This document shows, in pieces, positions 1 to 7,261 of a DNA stretch of 64,000 bases (position 1 is its first letter; each line of letters starts with the position of its first letter). This DNA comes from Curtobacterium sp. VKM Ac-2865 (lineage in GTDB: Bacteria > Actinomycetota > Actinomycetes > Actinomycetales > Microbacteriaceae). The stretch is taken from contig NZ_JADKRZ010000002.1 in NCBI RefSeq assembly GCF_015350905.1, positions 62,001 through 126,000 of the forward strand, given 5' to 3'. Position numbers and translations under genes: made by a program. The notes under the pieces were generated by a model. The model worked only from the letters and a program-made list of their open reading frames with translations, was not told where the DNA came from and searched no databases.

Positions 1-1527
1 CGGGCCGTGCTTGAGCTCACCGGCGGCGAAGCCCTCCGCGTGGATGTACGCGAGCTCCTTGAGCTTGAGCGCGCCCTCGAGCGCGATCGGGTACCCGACG
101 TGGCGGCCGAGGAAGAGGACGCTGCGGGTGTCCGCCATCCACTTCGCCAGCTCGGCGACCCCGGAGGCGTCCTCGATCGTCTGCTGCAGCTTGGCGGGCA
201 GGCCCTCGAGCTCGGCGACCTGCTCGGCCACCTGCTCGGTCGTCAGCGTGCCGCGGAGCGTGGCGAGGTGCAGCCCGAGCAGGTACAGCGCGACGCCCTG
301 CGCGAGGAACGCCTTCGTCGACGCCACCGCGACCTCGGGCCCGGCGTGGGTGTAGATCACCGCGTCGGACTCGCGCGGGATCGTGGCGCCCTGGGTGTTG
401 CAGATCGAGAGGACCTGCGCGCCCTGCTCCCTGGCGTACTTCACGGCCATGAGCGTGTCCATCGTCTCGCCGGACTGACTGATCGAGACGACGAGCGTGC
501 GGTCGTTCAGCACCGGGTCGCGGTACCGGAACTCGTGGGCGAGCTCGACCTCGACGGGCACGCGCGCCCACTGCTCGATGGCGTACTTGCCGAGCATGCC
601 GGCGTAGGCCGCGGTGCCGCAGGCGATGACGACGACACGGTCGACCTGCTGCAGACGGTCGGCGATCGGGTCGAGGTCGGTCAGCGTGACCGCACCCTCG
701 TGCACGCGGCCGAGGATGGTCTTCGCGACCGCCTCGGGCTCCTCGCTGATCTCCTTCGCCATGAACGAGGACCAGCCACCCTTGTCCGCGGCCGAGGCGT
801 CCCAGTTCACCTCGAACTCGCTCGGGGTCGCGGGGGTGCCGTCGAAGTGGATGACGTCGACGCCGTCGGGGCGGATCGTGGCGATCTCGTCCTGGCCGAT
901 CGACAGCGCGCGCTGCGTGTACGCGACGAAGGCGGCGACGTCCGAGCCCATGAAGTTCTCGCCGTCGCCGAGGCCGACCACGAGCGGCGAGTTGCGCCGG
1001 GCACCGACGACGACGCCGGGCTGGTCGGCGTGCACGACGAGGAGCGTGAACGCGCCGTCGAGTCGCTGCACGGCCTGCTGCATGGCGGTGGTCAGGTCGC
1101 CGGTCTCCCGGAACGCGCGGGCGACGAGGTGCGCGGCGACCTCGGAGTCGGTCTCGCTGAGGAACTCGACGCCCTCGGCGGTCAGCTCGGCACGCAGCGC
1201 GGAGAAGTTCTCGATGATGCCGTTGTGGATGAGCGCGAGCTTGCCGCCGTCCGCCAGGTGCGGGTGCGCGTTCTCGTCGGTCGGGCCGCCGTGCGTCGCC
1301 CACCGGGTGTGGCCGATGCCGGTGCCGCCGTCGGGGATCGGTCGGGCGTCGAGCTCGTCGACGAGGGCCTGGAGCTTGCCCGCCTTCTTCGCCGAGGTCA
1401 TGTCACCAGAGGGGTCGATGACCGCGATCCCGGCGGAGTCGTACCCGCGGTACTCGAGCCGACGGAGACCACCGAGGAGCACGTCCGTGCTGCTGTTGCT
1501 GCCGACGTAGCCGACGATTCCACACAT
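1..1527 (-). CDS. glmS: Glutamine-fructose-6-phosphate aminotransferase (isomerizing), 5' part; gene runs off the left edge
   Basis: Makes glucosamine-6-phosphate from fructose-6-phosphate and glutamine, the first committed step to UDP-GlcNAc and peptidoglycan. The visible 509 codons begin MCGIVGYVG, giving the N-terminal Cys2 nucleophile of the class II glutaminase domain. GHTRWATHG and HNGIIEN follow, then the first SIS domain with the sugar-phosphate motif SISQSGETMDT, and the second SIS domain up to EGFAAGELKHGP at the window edge. The family is usually about 610-620 residues, so roughly the last 100 are outside. The ATG at 1527 is the only start that leaves the catalytic Cys at position 2. 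glmM and coaA lie nearby, so amino-sugar synthesis genes cluster here, but coaA and two other plus-strand genes separate glmS from glmM. Confidence 0.97.
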   Translation of the reverse strand, partial: MCGIVGYVGSNSSTDVLLGGLRRLEYRGYDSAGIAVIDPSGDMTSAKKAGKLQALVDELDARPIPDGGTGIGHTRWATHGGPTDENAHPHLADGGKLALIHNGIIENFSALRAELTAEGVEFLSETDSEVAAHLVARAFRETGDLTTAMQQAVQRLDGAFTLLVVHADQPGVVVGARRNSPLVVGLGDGENFMGSDVAAFVAYTQRALSIGQDEIATIRPDGVDVIHFDGTPATPSEFEVNWDASAADKGGWSSFMAKEISEEPEAVAKTILGRVHEGAVTLTDLDPIADRLQQVDRVVVIACGTAAYAGMLGKYAIEQWARVPVEVELAHEFRYRDPVLNDRTLVVSISQSGETMDTLMAVKYAREQGAQVLSICNTQGATIPRESDAVIYTHAGPEVAVASTKAFLAQGVALYLLGLHLATLRGTLTTEQVAEQVAELEGLPAKLQQTIEDASGVAELAKWMADTRSVLFLGRHVGYPIALEGALKLKELAYIHAEGFAAGELKHGP

Positions 1528-1534
1528 GGCGACG

Positions 1535-1540
1535 ATCCTA
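1535..1540 (-). promoter_or_regulatory. Possible -10 element of glmS (or a weak ribosome binding site)
   Basis: On the minus strand TAGGAT is followed by seven bases and then the glmS ATG. If it is a -10 element, transcription would start at or next to the start codon, giving a leaderless mRNA. The same bases contain AGGA at acceptable Shine-Dalgarno spacing, so the two readings cannot be separated from sequence alone. No convincing -35 is seen. Confidence 0.3.
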
Positions 1541-1639
1541 TGGGCTCCTCTGGCGACCTTCCTGCGTGGACACCGGATCGAGACCGAGCTTGCGGTCTGC
1601 CGCTTTCTCCATGATTCTGTCGTCAGTTTGAGACACCGC

Positions 1640-1645
1640 TAGAAT
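1640..1645 (+). promoter_or_regulatory. Possible -10 element of the ATPase gene
   Basis: TAGAAT lies seven bases before the ATG at 1653 and overlaps the earlier in-frame ATG at 1644. If used, it would produce a leaderless mRNA starting at 1653. No -35 element at proper spacing is convincing. Confidence 0.3.
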
Positions 1646-2840
1646 GCATCAGATGCACGCCGAACTGAACCCATACGCACCCGGGGCCGGCCTTCGCCCA
1701 CCGGAACTCGTCGGTCGGCAGGCAGAGGTGGACGCTTTCGACCTGCTCGTCGCGCGCTCACGACGAGGTCAGACCGCTCGGAGCCTCGTCCTGCATGGTC
1801 TGCGGGGCGTCGGCAAGACGGTCCTGTTGAACCAGTTCCGCGTGCAGGCAGACGGTGCCGGGTGGCTCGTCGTCGACGTCGAGGGGCAGACGTCGGACTC
1901 GGGTCGCCAGACGACTCGACGGCGACTCGCCCGTGAGATCGCGCTCGCTGCCCGCCGGCTGAGTCGCGGGCGCGCCATGTCGGCATCGGTCCGCAGCGCG
2001 CTGGCCACAGTGAAGTCGTTCGGGATGCAGTTCGGGGGGCTGGGCTTCTCGATCGAGCTCGAGGCTGCCGTCGGGCGAGCGGACACCGGCGTGATCGAGA
2101 TCGATCTCGAAGAACTGGTCGAAGACCTCGCTCCGGCGCTCCGCGAGCAACAGCGCGTGATCGCGTTGTTCATCGACGAACTCCAGGACCTGGAACCCGA
2201 ACTCCTCGGGGCACTCCTGTCGGTCCAGCACCGCGCGGGACAGCGTGGGTGGCCGTTCGTCGTCGTCGGCGCCGGCCTGCCGAGCGTGCCCGGGGCCCTC
2301 ACCGCAGCCAAGTCGTACGCGGAGCGGCTGTTCGACTACCGCGAGATCGGCTCGTTGCCCTCCGGTGCCGCTGGCGACGCCCTCGTGGTGCCTGCCAGAC
2401 GCGCGGGCGTGACGTTCGACACGAGTGCCCTCGATGTCCTGGTGGACGCCTCTGGCGGGTACCCCTACTTCCTCCAGACCTTCGGAGCCGCCGCGTGGGA
2501 CCTGGCGGAGGACAAGCGGATCACCGAAGCCGACGCCATCGGCGCCATCGATCGCGGCAACGCCGAACTCGACAGTGGGTTCTTCCCTGGCCGGTGGGCG
2601 AGCGCGACGCCAGCAGAACGGCAGTACCTCGTGGCCATGTCCGATGACCCGGACGGAGAATCCTCGACCGGTGCGGTCGCGTCGCGCCTCGGCGTCGCGG
2701 CGAACGCAGCGAGCCAGGCCCGCCACGCTCTCATCAGCAAGGGCATCGTGTTCGCTCCACAACGAGGGCGCATCGCGTTCACCGTGCCGCACATGCGTGC
2801 ATTCGTCCGTCGTCAGGCCGATCTCGACCTGGACGACTAG
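1644..2840 (+). CDS. AAA/archaeal-type ATPase with C-terminal winged-helix region
   Basis: A 398-residue P-loop ATPase of unknown partner. Residue numbers are from the ATG at 1644: VGRQAE at 23-28 (a Box II-like motif), Walker A GLRGVGKT at 52-59, Walker B IALFIDE at about 173-179, a sensor-like VVVGAGLPS near 206-214, and GGYPYFLQ near 271-278, which is typical of archaeal ATPase/ORC1-like modules. The last 80 residues look like a winged helix. Such proteins occur singly in bacterial genomes, often with a partner effector, but none is recognisable here. The downstream glutathione peroxidase gene begins 10 bases after the stop, so the two are probably cotranscribed. There is no Shine-Dalgarno. 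The start at 1653 (three residues shorter) is an equal or better candidate because of the TAGAAT element. Confidence 0.8.
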   Translation: MHQMHAELNPYAPGAGLRPPELVGRQAEVDAFDLLVARSRRGQTARSLVLHGLRGVGKTVLLNQFRVQADGAGWLVVDVEGQTSDSGRQTTRRRLAREIALAARRLSRGRAMSASVRSALATVKSFGMQFGGLGFSIELEAAVGRADTGVIEIDLEELVEDLAPALREQQRVIALFIDELQDLEPELLGALLSVQHRAGQRGWPFVVVGAGLPSVPGALTAAKSYAERLFDYREIGSLPSGAAGDALVVPARRAGVTFDTSALDVLVDASGGYPYFLQTFGAAAWDLAEDKRITEADAIGAIDRGNAELDSGFFPGRWASATPAERQYLVAMSDDPDGESSTGAVASRLGVAANAASQARHALISKGIVFAPQRGRIAFTVPHMRAFVRRQADLDLDD

Positions 2841-2850
2841 CTTTCGGAGC

Positions 2851-3336
2851 ATGGGACGTTTCGACGAGATCGCCATCACCACCCTGCGCGGCGAGCAGAC
2901 CACCTTCGGGGCGTTCGGGGCCAAGGCGGTGCTCGTCGTGAACGTGGCGTCGCGCTGCGGCCTCGCGCCCCAGTACGAACAGCTCGAGGAGCTCCAGAAG
3001 ACCTACGGCCCGCGCGGCTTCACGGTCCTCGGCTTCCCCAGCAACCAGTTCCTGCAGGAGCTCGGTTCCGCCGAGGCCATCGACGAGTACTGCTCCGCCA
3101 CGTGGGGCGTCACCTTCCCGATGTCGGAGAAGGTCAAGGTCAACGGCATGGGCGCGCACCCGCTCTACAAGGAGCTGAAGCAGACGCCGGACGCCGGCGG
3201 CAAGGCCGGTCGCGTCATCTGGAACTTCGAGAAGTTCCTCGTGGCGCCGGACGGCACCGTCTCGCGCTTCCGTCCGACGACGAAGCCGGATGCCCCCGAG
3301 GTCATCGCGGCCATCGAAGCGGCCCTGCCCGCCTGA
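2851..3336 (+). CDS. Glutathione peroxidase-family thiol peroxidase
   Basis: A 161-residue cytoplasmic peroxidase of the GPx fold that reduces hydroperoxides. The peroxidatic residue is Cys36 in NVASRCGL, so this is a cysteine and not a selenocysteine enzyme. The catalytic partners are visible as Gln66 in GFPSNQF and Trp/Asn in IWNFEKF. Cys81 (EYCSATWG) is in the usual place of the resolving cysteine, which makes a thioredoxin-dependent enzyme likely. The often-seen Cys of FPCNQF is Ser here. The ATG at 2851 fits the family N-terminus. Its coupling to the upstream ATPase gene (10-base gap) is the only context. A 22-bp hairpin follows 31 bases after the stop. Confidence 0.93.
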   Translation: MGRFDEIAITTLRGEQTTFGAFGAKAVLVVNVASRCGLAPQYEQLEELQKTYGPRGFTVLGFPSNQFLQELGSAEAIDEYCSATWGVTFPMSEKVKVNGMGAHPLYKELKQTPDAGGKAGRVIWNFEKFLVAPDGTVSRFRPTTKPDAPEVIAAIEAALPA

Positions 3337-3367
3337 GCGGTCGCGCCCGGCGCGAGCCGGGGATCCG

Positions 3368-3423
3368 GACGGGAGGCCCGGATCACGTGCGCCGGTCGGC
3401 TCACGTGATGCGGGCCTCCCGTC
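3368..3423. terminator. Hairpin after the peroxidase gene, related to the 42-bp palindrome family
   Basis: Two 22-base arms (3368-3389 and 3402-3423) pair with a single mismatch around a 12-base loop. The outer arm GACGGGAGGC/GCCTCCCGTC matches the core of the palindromes at 7203, 20014 and 60768. There is no U-tract. It ends the ATPase-peroxidase unit, and the possible coaA -10 follows directly. Confidence 0.8.
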
Positions 3424-3425
3424 TG

Positions 3426-3431
3426 TACGCT
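3426..3431 (+). promoter_or_regulatory. Possible -10 element of coaA
   Basis: TACGCT ends seven bases before the coaA ATG, the distance expected for a leaderless start. It lies immediately after the terminator hairpin, so any -35 would fall inside the hairpin arm. No consensus -35 is evident. Confidence 0.3.
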
Positions 3432-3438
3432 CGGACGC

Positions 3439-4383
3439 ATGCCGATCACGGAGACCACCGTCGCGCACCCCTCCCCCTTCGTGGAGATCCCGCGCGCGGA
3501 GTGGTCGCAGCTCGCTCCCAAGGAGCACCTGTCCCTGACCGAGACGGAGATCGTCCAGCTCCGAGGGCTGGGTGACCGCCTCGACATGCAGGAGGTGCAG
3601 GAGGTCTACCTGCCCCTGTCCCGCCTGCTGACGCTGTACGCCGCCGGGGCGAAGGACCTGCACGCCGAGACCAGTCGCTTCCTCGGCGAGCGTGCCCGGC
3701 GCACCCCGTTCGTCATCGGTGTGGCCGGGTCCGTGGCGGTCGGCAAGTCCACCGTCGCCCGACTGCTCCGCGAGCTCACGAAGCGCTGGCCGGACACCCC
3801 TCGCGTCGAGCTCGTCACGACGGACGGGTTCCTGTACCCGAACGCCGAGCTCGAGCGACGCGGGATCATGGACCGCAAGGGCTTCCCGGAGTCCTACGAC
3901 CGCCGCTCCCTGCTGCGTTTCGTCAGCCAGGTGAAGAGCGGCGCGGCCGAGGTCCGGGCGCCGTACTACTCGCACCTCGTCTACGACATCGTCGAGGACG
4001 CCGAAATCGTCGTCCGCCAGCCGGACATCCTCATCGTCGAGGGGCTCAACGTGCTCGCTCCGCCGCTGCACGGGCGGCTGGCGCTGTCCGACCTCTTCGA
4101 CTTCACCATCTACGTCGACGCGAAGACCCGCGACATCGAGTCCTGGTACGTCGACCGGTTCCTGGCCCTGCAGGAAGAGGCGTTCTCGAGCCCGGACTCG
4201 TTCTTCCACCGGTTCGCGAGCCTGTCCCGCGAGGACGCCGTGCGCACCGCGACCGAGGTCTGGCACGCGATCAACGAGCCGAACCTGGTCGAGAACGTCC
4301 TGCCGACGCGATCCCGGGCGACCCTCGTGCTGAAGAAGGGCCCGAACCACAAGGTGAGCTCGGTCCTGCTCCGCAAGATCTGA
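3439..4383 (+). CDS. coaA: Type I pantothenate kinase
   Basis: Phosphorylates pantothenate, the first and controlling step of coenzyme A synthesis. The 314-residue protein has the bacterial PanK-I length. The P-loop GSVAVGKS at 97-104 is diagnostic. TTDGFLYP and the GFPESYD region follow, then the substrate and CoA-binding stretch around [12 protein letters not shown], and the Walker B-like [11 protein letters not shown]. There is no Shine-Dalgarno before the ATG at 3439, but a -10-like TACGCT sits at leaderless spacing. The gene converges on glmM, with a shared 48-base palindrome between them. Confidence 0.96.
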   Translation: MPITETTVAHPSPFVEIPRAEWSQLAPKEHLSLTETEIVQLRGLGDRLDMQEVQEVYLPLSRLLTLYAAGAKDLHAETSRFLGERARRTPFVIGVAGSVAVGKSTVARLLRELTKRWPDTPRVELVTTDGFLYPNAELERRGIMDRKGFPESYDRRSLLRFVSQVKSGAAEVRAPYYSHLVYDIVEDAEIVVRQPDILIVEGLNVLAPPLHGRLALSDLFDFTIYVDAKTRDIESWYVDRFLALQEEAFSSPDSFFHRFASLSREDAVRTATEVWHAINEPNLVENVLPTRSRATLVLKKGPNHKVSSVLLRKI

Positions 4384-4426
4384 CGGGCGGGCGCGGTCGT
4401 GGGCGCGGTGTCTCCGCACCGAACCG

Positions 4427-4474
4427 CGAAACGGACACAGCACCACGGGGTCCCGTGGTGCTGTGTCCGTTTCG
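4427..4474. terminator. Perfect bidirectional palindrome between coaA and glmM
   Basis: Two perfect 23-base arms (4427-4449 and 4452-4474) flank a two-base centre. An outer pair CTCCGCAC (4412-4419) / GTGCGGAG (4484-4491) extends the structure. It lies 43 bases past the coaA stop and 19 bases past the glmM stop, so it can end both convergent transcripts. The arm core AACGGACACAGCACC recurs at 38123-38170. Confidence 0.85.
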
Positions 4475-4493
4475 TGGTGCTCTGTGCGGAGCC

Positions 4494-5867
4494 CTACGCG
4501 GCGTCGAGCGCCAGGCGCTCCTCGACGACCGCGGCCAGCTCCTCGGCGACGCGCTGGGCGGTCTCCTGCGAAGCCGCCTCGACCATGACGCGCACGACGG
4601 GCTCCGTGCCCGACGGACGCAGCAGCACGCGGCCGGTGTCACCGAGCGACGCGGTGGCCGCGGCGACGGCGTCCTGCACGCCCTGGTCGGCGAGCCCGTG
4701 GCGGTCGACCCCGCGCACGTTGAGCAGCACCTGCGGGAACACGGTCATGCACGACGCGAGCTCCTGCAGCGACCTGCCCGTGCGCGCCATCTCGGCGACG
4801 AGGTGCAGCCCGGTGAGGATGCCGTCGCCCGTGGTGGCGTACTCCTGGAAGATGATGTGGCCGGACTGCTCGCCGCCGAGCGAGTAGCCACCCTCGTTCA
4901 TCTTCTCGAGCACGTAGCGGTCGCCCACGCCGGCCTCGATCATCGTGATGCCCGCGTCGGCCATGGCCCGCTTGAGGCCGAGGTTCGACATGATCGTCGC
5001 GACGAGGGTGTCGTCCTTCAGCCGGCCGCGCTCCTGCAGCGACAGGGCGAGGATCGCCATGATCTGGTCGCCGTCGATGGCGTTGCCGGCGGCGTCGACG
5101 GCCAGGCACCGGTCGGCGTCGCCGTCGTGGGCGATCCCGACGTCGGCACCGGCTTCGAGCACCGCACGAGCGAGGTTGTCGATGTGGGTCGAGCCCACGC
5201 CGTCGTTGATGTTCCAGCCGTCGGGGTCTGCCCCGATGAGCGTGACCTTGGCTCCCGCGTTCACGAAGACCTCGGGCGAGACGCCCGCGGCAGCCCCGTT
5301 GGCACAGTCGAGCACCACGTGGATGCCGTCGAGCCGGTGCGGGAGCGTGCCGAGCAGGTGGACGACGTAGCGGTCCTCGGCGTCGGCGAAGCGGGTGATC
5401 CGCCCGACGTCGATGCCGGTGGGGGTCGGCGCGGACTGGTCGTGCATGGCGGCTTCGATGCGGTCCTCGACCTCGTCGGGGAGCTTGCGCCCGCCCGCGG
5501 CGAAGAACTTGATGCCGTTGTCCGGCGCCGGGTTGTGCGACGCGGAGATCATCACGCCGAAGTCGGCGTCGATGTCGGCCACCAGGAAGGCGGCCGCCGG
5601 GGTGGGGATGACCCCGGCGTCGAGCACGTCGACGCCGGCGGAGGCGAGCCCGGCCGCGACAGCGGAACCCAGGAACTCACCGGAGACGCGCGGGTCGCGC
5701 GCCAGGACCGCGCGGGGACGCGGTCGGCCGGACGCCCGTCGGGCGTCCGCATGGTGTCCGTGCGTGAGCACGGCCGCGCTGGCCTGGGCAAGACCCAGAG
5801 CCAGCGCGGCCGTCAACTCGCCGTTGGCGAGACCACGAACGCCGTCGGTACCGAACAGACGCGGCAT
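4494..5867 (-). CDS. glmM: Phosphoglucosamine mutase
   Basis: Interconverts glucosamine-6-phosphate and glucosamine-1-phosphate, the step after GlmS toward UDP-GlcNAc. The protein is 457 residues from the ATG at 5867 ([12 protein letters not shown], the canonical start). The phosphoserine loop is [13 protein letters not shown], with Ser110 as the likely catalytic residue. The Mg2+ loop is DGDADRC, the sugar-binding loop is GGEQSGH, and the phosphate-binding loop [12 protein letters not shown] is near the C-terminus. It is slightly longer than the usual 445-450 because of an Arg-rich insert near residues 38-52. It starts 22 bases after the rpsI stop, so it belongs to the rplM-rpsI transcript. 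Confidence 0.97.
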   Translation of the reverse strand: MPRLFGTDGVRGLANGELTAALALGLAQASAAVLTHGHHADARRASGRPRPRAVLARDPRVSGEFLGSAVAAGLASAGVDVLDAGVIPTPAAAFLVADIDADFGVMISASHNPAPDNGIKFFAAGGRKLPDEVEDRIEAAMHDQSAPTPTGIDVGRITRFADAEDRYVVHLLGTLPHRLDGIHVVLDCANGAAAGVSPEVFVNAGAKVTLIGADPDGWNINDGVGSTHIDNLARAVLEAGADVGIAHDGDADRCLAVDAAGNAIDGDQIMAILALSLQERGRLKDDTLVATIMSNLGLKRAMADAGITMIEAGVGDRYVLEKMNEGGYSLGGEQSGHIIFQEYATTGDGILTGLHLVAEMARTGRSLQELASCMTVFPQVLLNVRGVDRHGLADQGVQDAVAAATASLGDTGRVLLRPSGTEPVVRVMVEAASQETAQRVAEELAAVVEERLALDAA

Positions 5868-5889
5868 TGCGATCGGGTTCGTCGAGCGA

Positions 5890-6375
5890 CTAGCGCTTCG
5901 AGAACTGCGACGCCTTGCGGGCCTTCTTGAGACCGGCCTTCTTGCGCTCGATGACGCGGGCGTCACGGGTGAGGAAGCCGGCCTTCTTGAGGGCCGCACG
6001 GTTGTTCTCGCGGTCGATCTCGTTCAGCGTGCGGGCGATGGCGAGGCGGACGGCGCCGGCCTGGCCGGAGGGGCCACCACCGGTGACACGGGCCACGACA
6101 TCGTAGGACCCGAGGAGCTCGAGGATCTTGAACGGGTCGTTGATGAGCTGCTGGTGCAGCTTGTTCGGGAAGTAGTCCTCGAGCGTACGGCCGTTCACCA
6201 CGAAGGTGCCGGAGCCGGGGACGAGGCGCACGCGGGCGATGGCCTCCTTGCGGCGCCCGACGGCACCGCCGGAGACGTTGAGGATCTGACGGGGAGCGGC
6301 CTCGGCAGCGGCGGGTGCGCTCTCCGTGGTGAAGCTTTCCGGGGTCTGGTCGAGGGAGTCAGCGATCTGAGCCAT
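5890..6375 (-). CDS. rpsI: 30S ribosomal protein S9
   Basis: Small-subunit head protein whose C-terminal tail reaches the P-site tRNA. It is 161 residues, longer than the usual 130, because of an N-terminal Ser/Thr/Ala/Glu-rich extension of about 30 residues, as is common in actinobacteria. The core begins at [16 protein letters not shown], contains the [11 protein letters not shown] loop, and ends with the conserved basic tail SQFSKR that contacts tRNA. It follows rplM by 39 bases in a two-gene ribosomal unit that continues into glmM. Confidence 0.98.
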   Translation of the reverse strand: MAQIADSLDQTPESFTTESAPAAAEAAPRQILNVSGGAVGRRKEAIARVRLVPGSGTFVVNGRTLEDYFPNKLHQQLINDPFKILELLGSYDVVARVTGGGPSGQAGAVRLAIARTLNEIDRENNRAALKKAGFLTRDARVIERKKAGLKKARKASQFSKR

Positions 6376-6414
6376 GAGTTTTCTCTGTTCCTTGGAAGTC
6401 GTCGTGGCCGCTGG

Positions 6415-6861
6415 TTACTGCGAGACCTGGTCGAAGATGTACGTCTTGGGCTGCTGCGCGGCGTGGGGGTGCTCGGGACCCGCGTACACCTTGAGCTTCT
6501 TGAGCTGCTCGCGGCCCAGCGTGTTCTTCGGGAGCATGCCGCGGATCGCCTTCTCGACGGCGCGGGTCGGGTGCTTCTCGAGCATCTCCGGGTAGGAGGT
6601 CGCGGTGAGGCCGCCCGGGTAGCCCGAGTGCCGGTAGTAGACCTTCTTCGCGAGCTTGGAACCGGTCAGTGCGACCTTGTCCGCGTTCACGATGATGACG
6701 AAGTCACCCATGTCCATGTGCTGGGCGAAGGTGGCCTTGTGCTTGCCGCGGAGGAGGGCGGCGACGTGCGAGGCGAGACGGCCGAGGACGACGTCGGTGG
6801 CGTCGATGACGATCCAGTCGTGCTGGACGTCTGCCGGCTTCGGTGAGAACGTGCGAGTCAC
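6415..6861 (-). CDS. rplM: 50S ribosomal protein L13
   Basis: Early-assembling 23S rRNA-binding protein. From the GTG at 6861 ([16 protein letters not shown]) it is 148 residues, the normal family length. An upstream in-frame ATG at 6996 would add 45 residues with no family match and was not chosen. Family features are [12 protein letters not shown], the AALLRGKHK basic stretch, HSGYPGGL and [13 protein letters not shown] promoter at 7003-7032 gives a leader of about 135 bases, so regulation through the leader is possible. Confidence 0.97.
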   Translation of the reverse strand: MTRTFSPKPADVQHDWIVIDATDVVLGRLASHVAALLRGKHKATFAQHMDMGDFVIIVNADKVALTGSKLAKKVYYRHSGYPGGLTATSYPEMLEKHPTRAVEKAIRGMLPKNTLGREQLKKLKVYAGPEHPHAAQQPKTYIFDQVSQ

Positions 6862-7002
6862 AGGAGTGCTGCTTTCGTGTCGAGGTGAGGAGTCCGTGAA
6901 TCCCGCTCCGGTGAGGTGTTCTGGCGGGAGACACCCGCTGAACGCCCCGGTGGAGGGCTCATCTGACTGTCTGGCACACAACGGTGCGCAGACCAATGTG
7001 AG

Positions 7003-7032
7003 AGCCTACCGGACGCCCCGCACGCGGGTCAA
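7003..7032 (-). promoter_or_regulatory. rplM-rpsI-glmM promoter
   Basis: On the minus strand TTGACC (7027-7032) and TAGGCT (7003-7008) are separated by 18 bases, a good sigma70/SigA-type promoter. The predicted start is near 6996, about 135 bases before the rplM GTG. Confidence 0.7.
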
Positions 7033-7079
7033 CCGCCCCGGATTCCCCCGCGCCCTCTCCCGCCCTCACCTCTCGCCCT

Positions 7080-7136
7080 GCGAGCGGAATCGCGCGTAGC
7101 AAGCGGATTCCCGCCCAGCGAGCGGAATCGCGCGTT
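7080..7136. repeat. Three 19-base tandem repeats
   Basis: Units at 7080-7098, 7099-7117 and 7118-7136. Units 1 and 3 are nearly identical (core GCGAGCGGAATCGCGCGT) and unit 2 is diverged (GCAAGCGGATTCCCGCCC). A fourth, more degenerate unit runs into the hairpin that follows. The function is unknown. Confidence 0.7.
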
Positions 7137-7166
7137 GCAGGTCGGATGTTCCGACCTGCAACGCGC
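7130..7166. repeat. 17-bp perfect inverted repeat
   Basis: The arms 7130-7146 and 7150-7166 pair perfectly around TGT. Arm 1 overlaps the last of the 19-base tandem repeats. It lies between the nuclease terminator and the rplM promoter, so it may be a second terminator or a protein-binding site. Confidence 0.65.
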
Positions 7167-7202
7167 GCTCTCGCCTTCCATCGCGGGCGGTGTGGGAAGA
7201 AC

Positions 7203-7244
7203 GGACGGGAGGCTCGGTGCCAGCTGGCACCGAGCCTCCCGTCC
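7203..7244. terminator. 42-base perfect palindrome after the nuclease gene
   Basis: The whole of 7203-7244 is its own reverse complement, with outer arms GGACGGGAGGC/GCCTCCCGTCC. It begins 17 bases past the nuclease stop and has no U-tract. It is a member of the family also seen at 20014 and 60768, each exactly 42 bases. Confidence 0.85.
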
Positions 7245-7261
7245 GGTGGTGGTCGCGGAGA

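Larger units (their letters stand above)
6862..7261. other. 400-base intergenic region: rplM leader and promoter, tandem repeats, two palindromes
   Basis: No gene was found here. From left to right it holds the rplM untranslated leader, the rplM promoter (7003-7032), three 19-base tandem repeats (7080-7136), a 17-bp hairpin (7130-7166) and the 42-base palindrome that ends the nuclease gene (7203-7244). Confidence 0.8.

Noticed and set aside
17-1303. 428-codon frame on the minus strand overlapping glmS in another frame
   Set aside because: Arg/Pro-rich shadow. The glmS frame, open from 1527 to the window edge, carries the catalytic Cys2 and both SIS domains.
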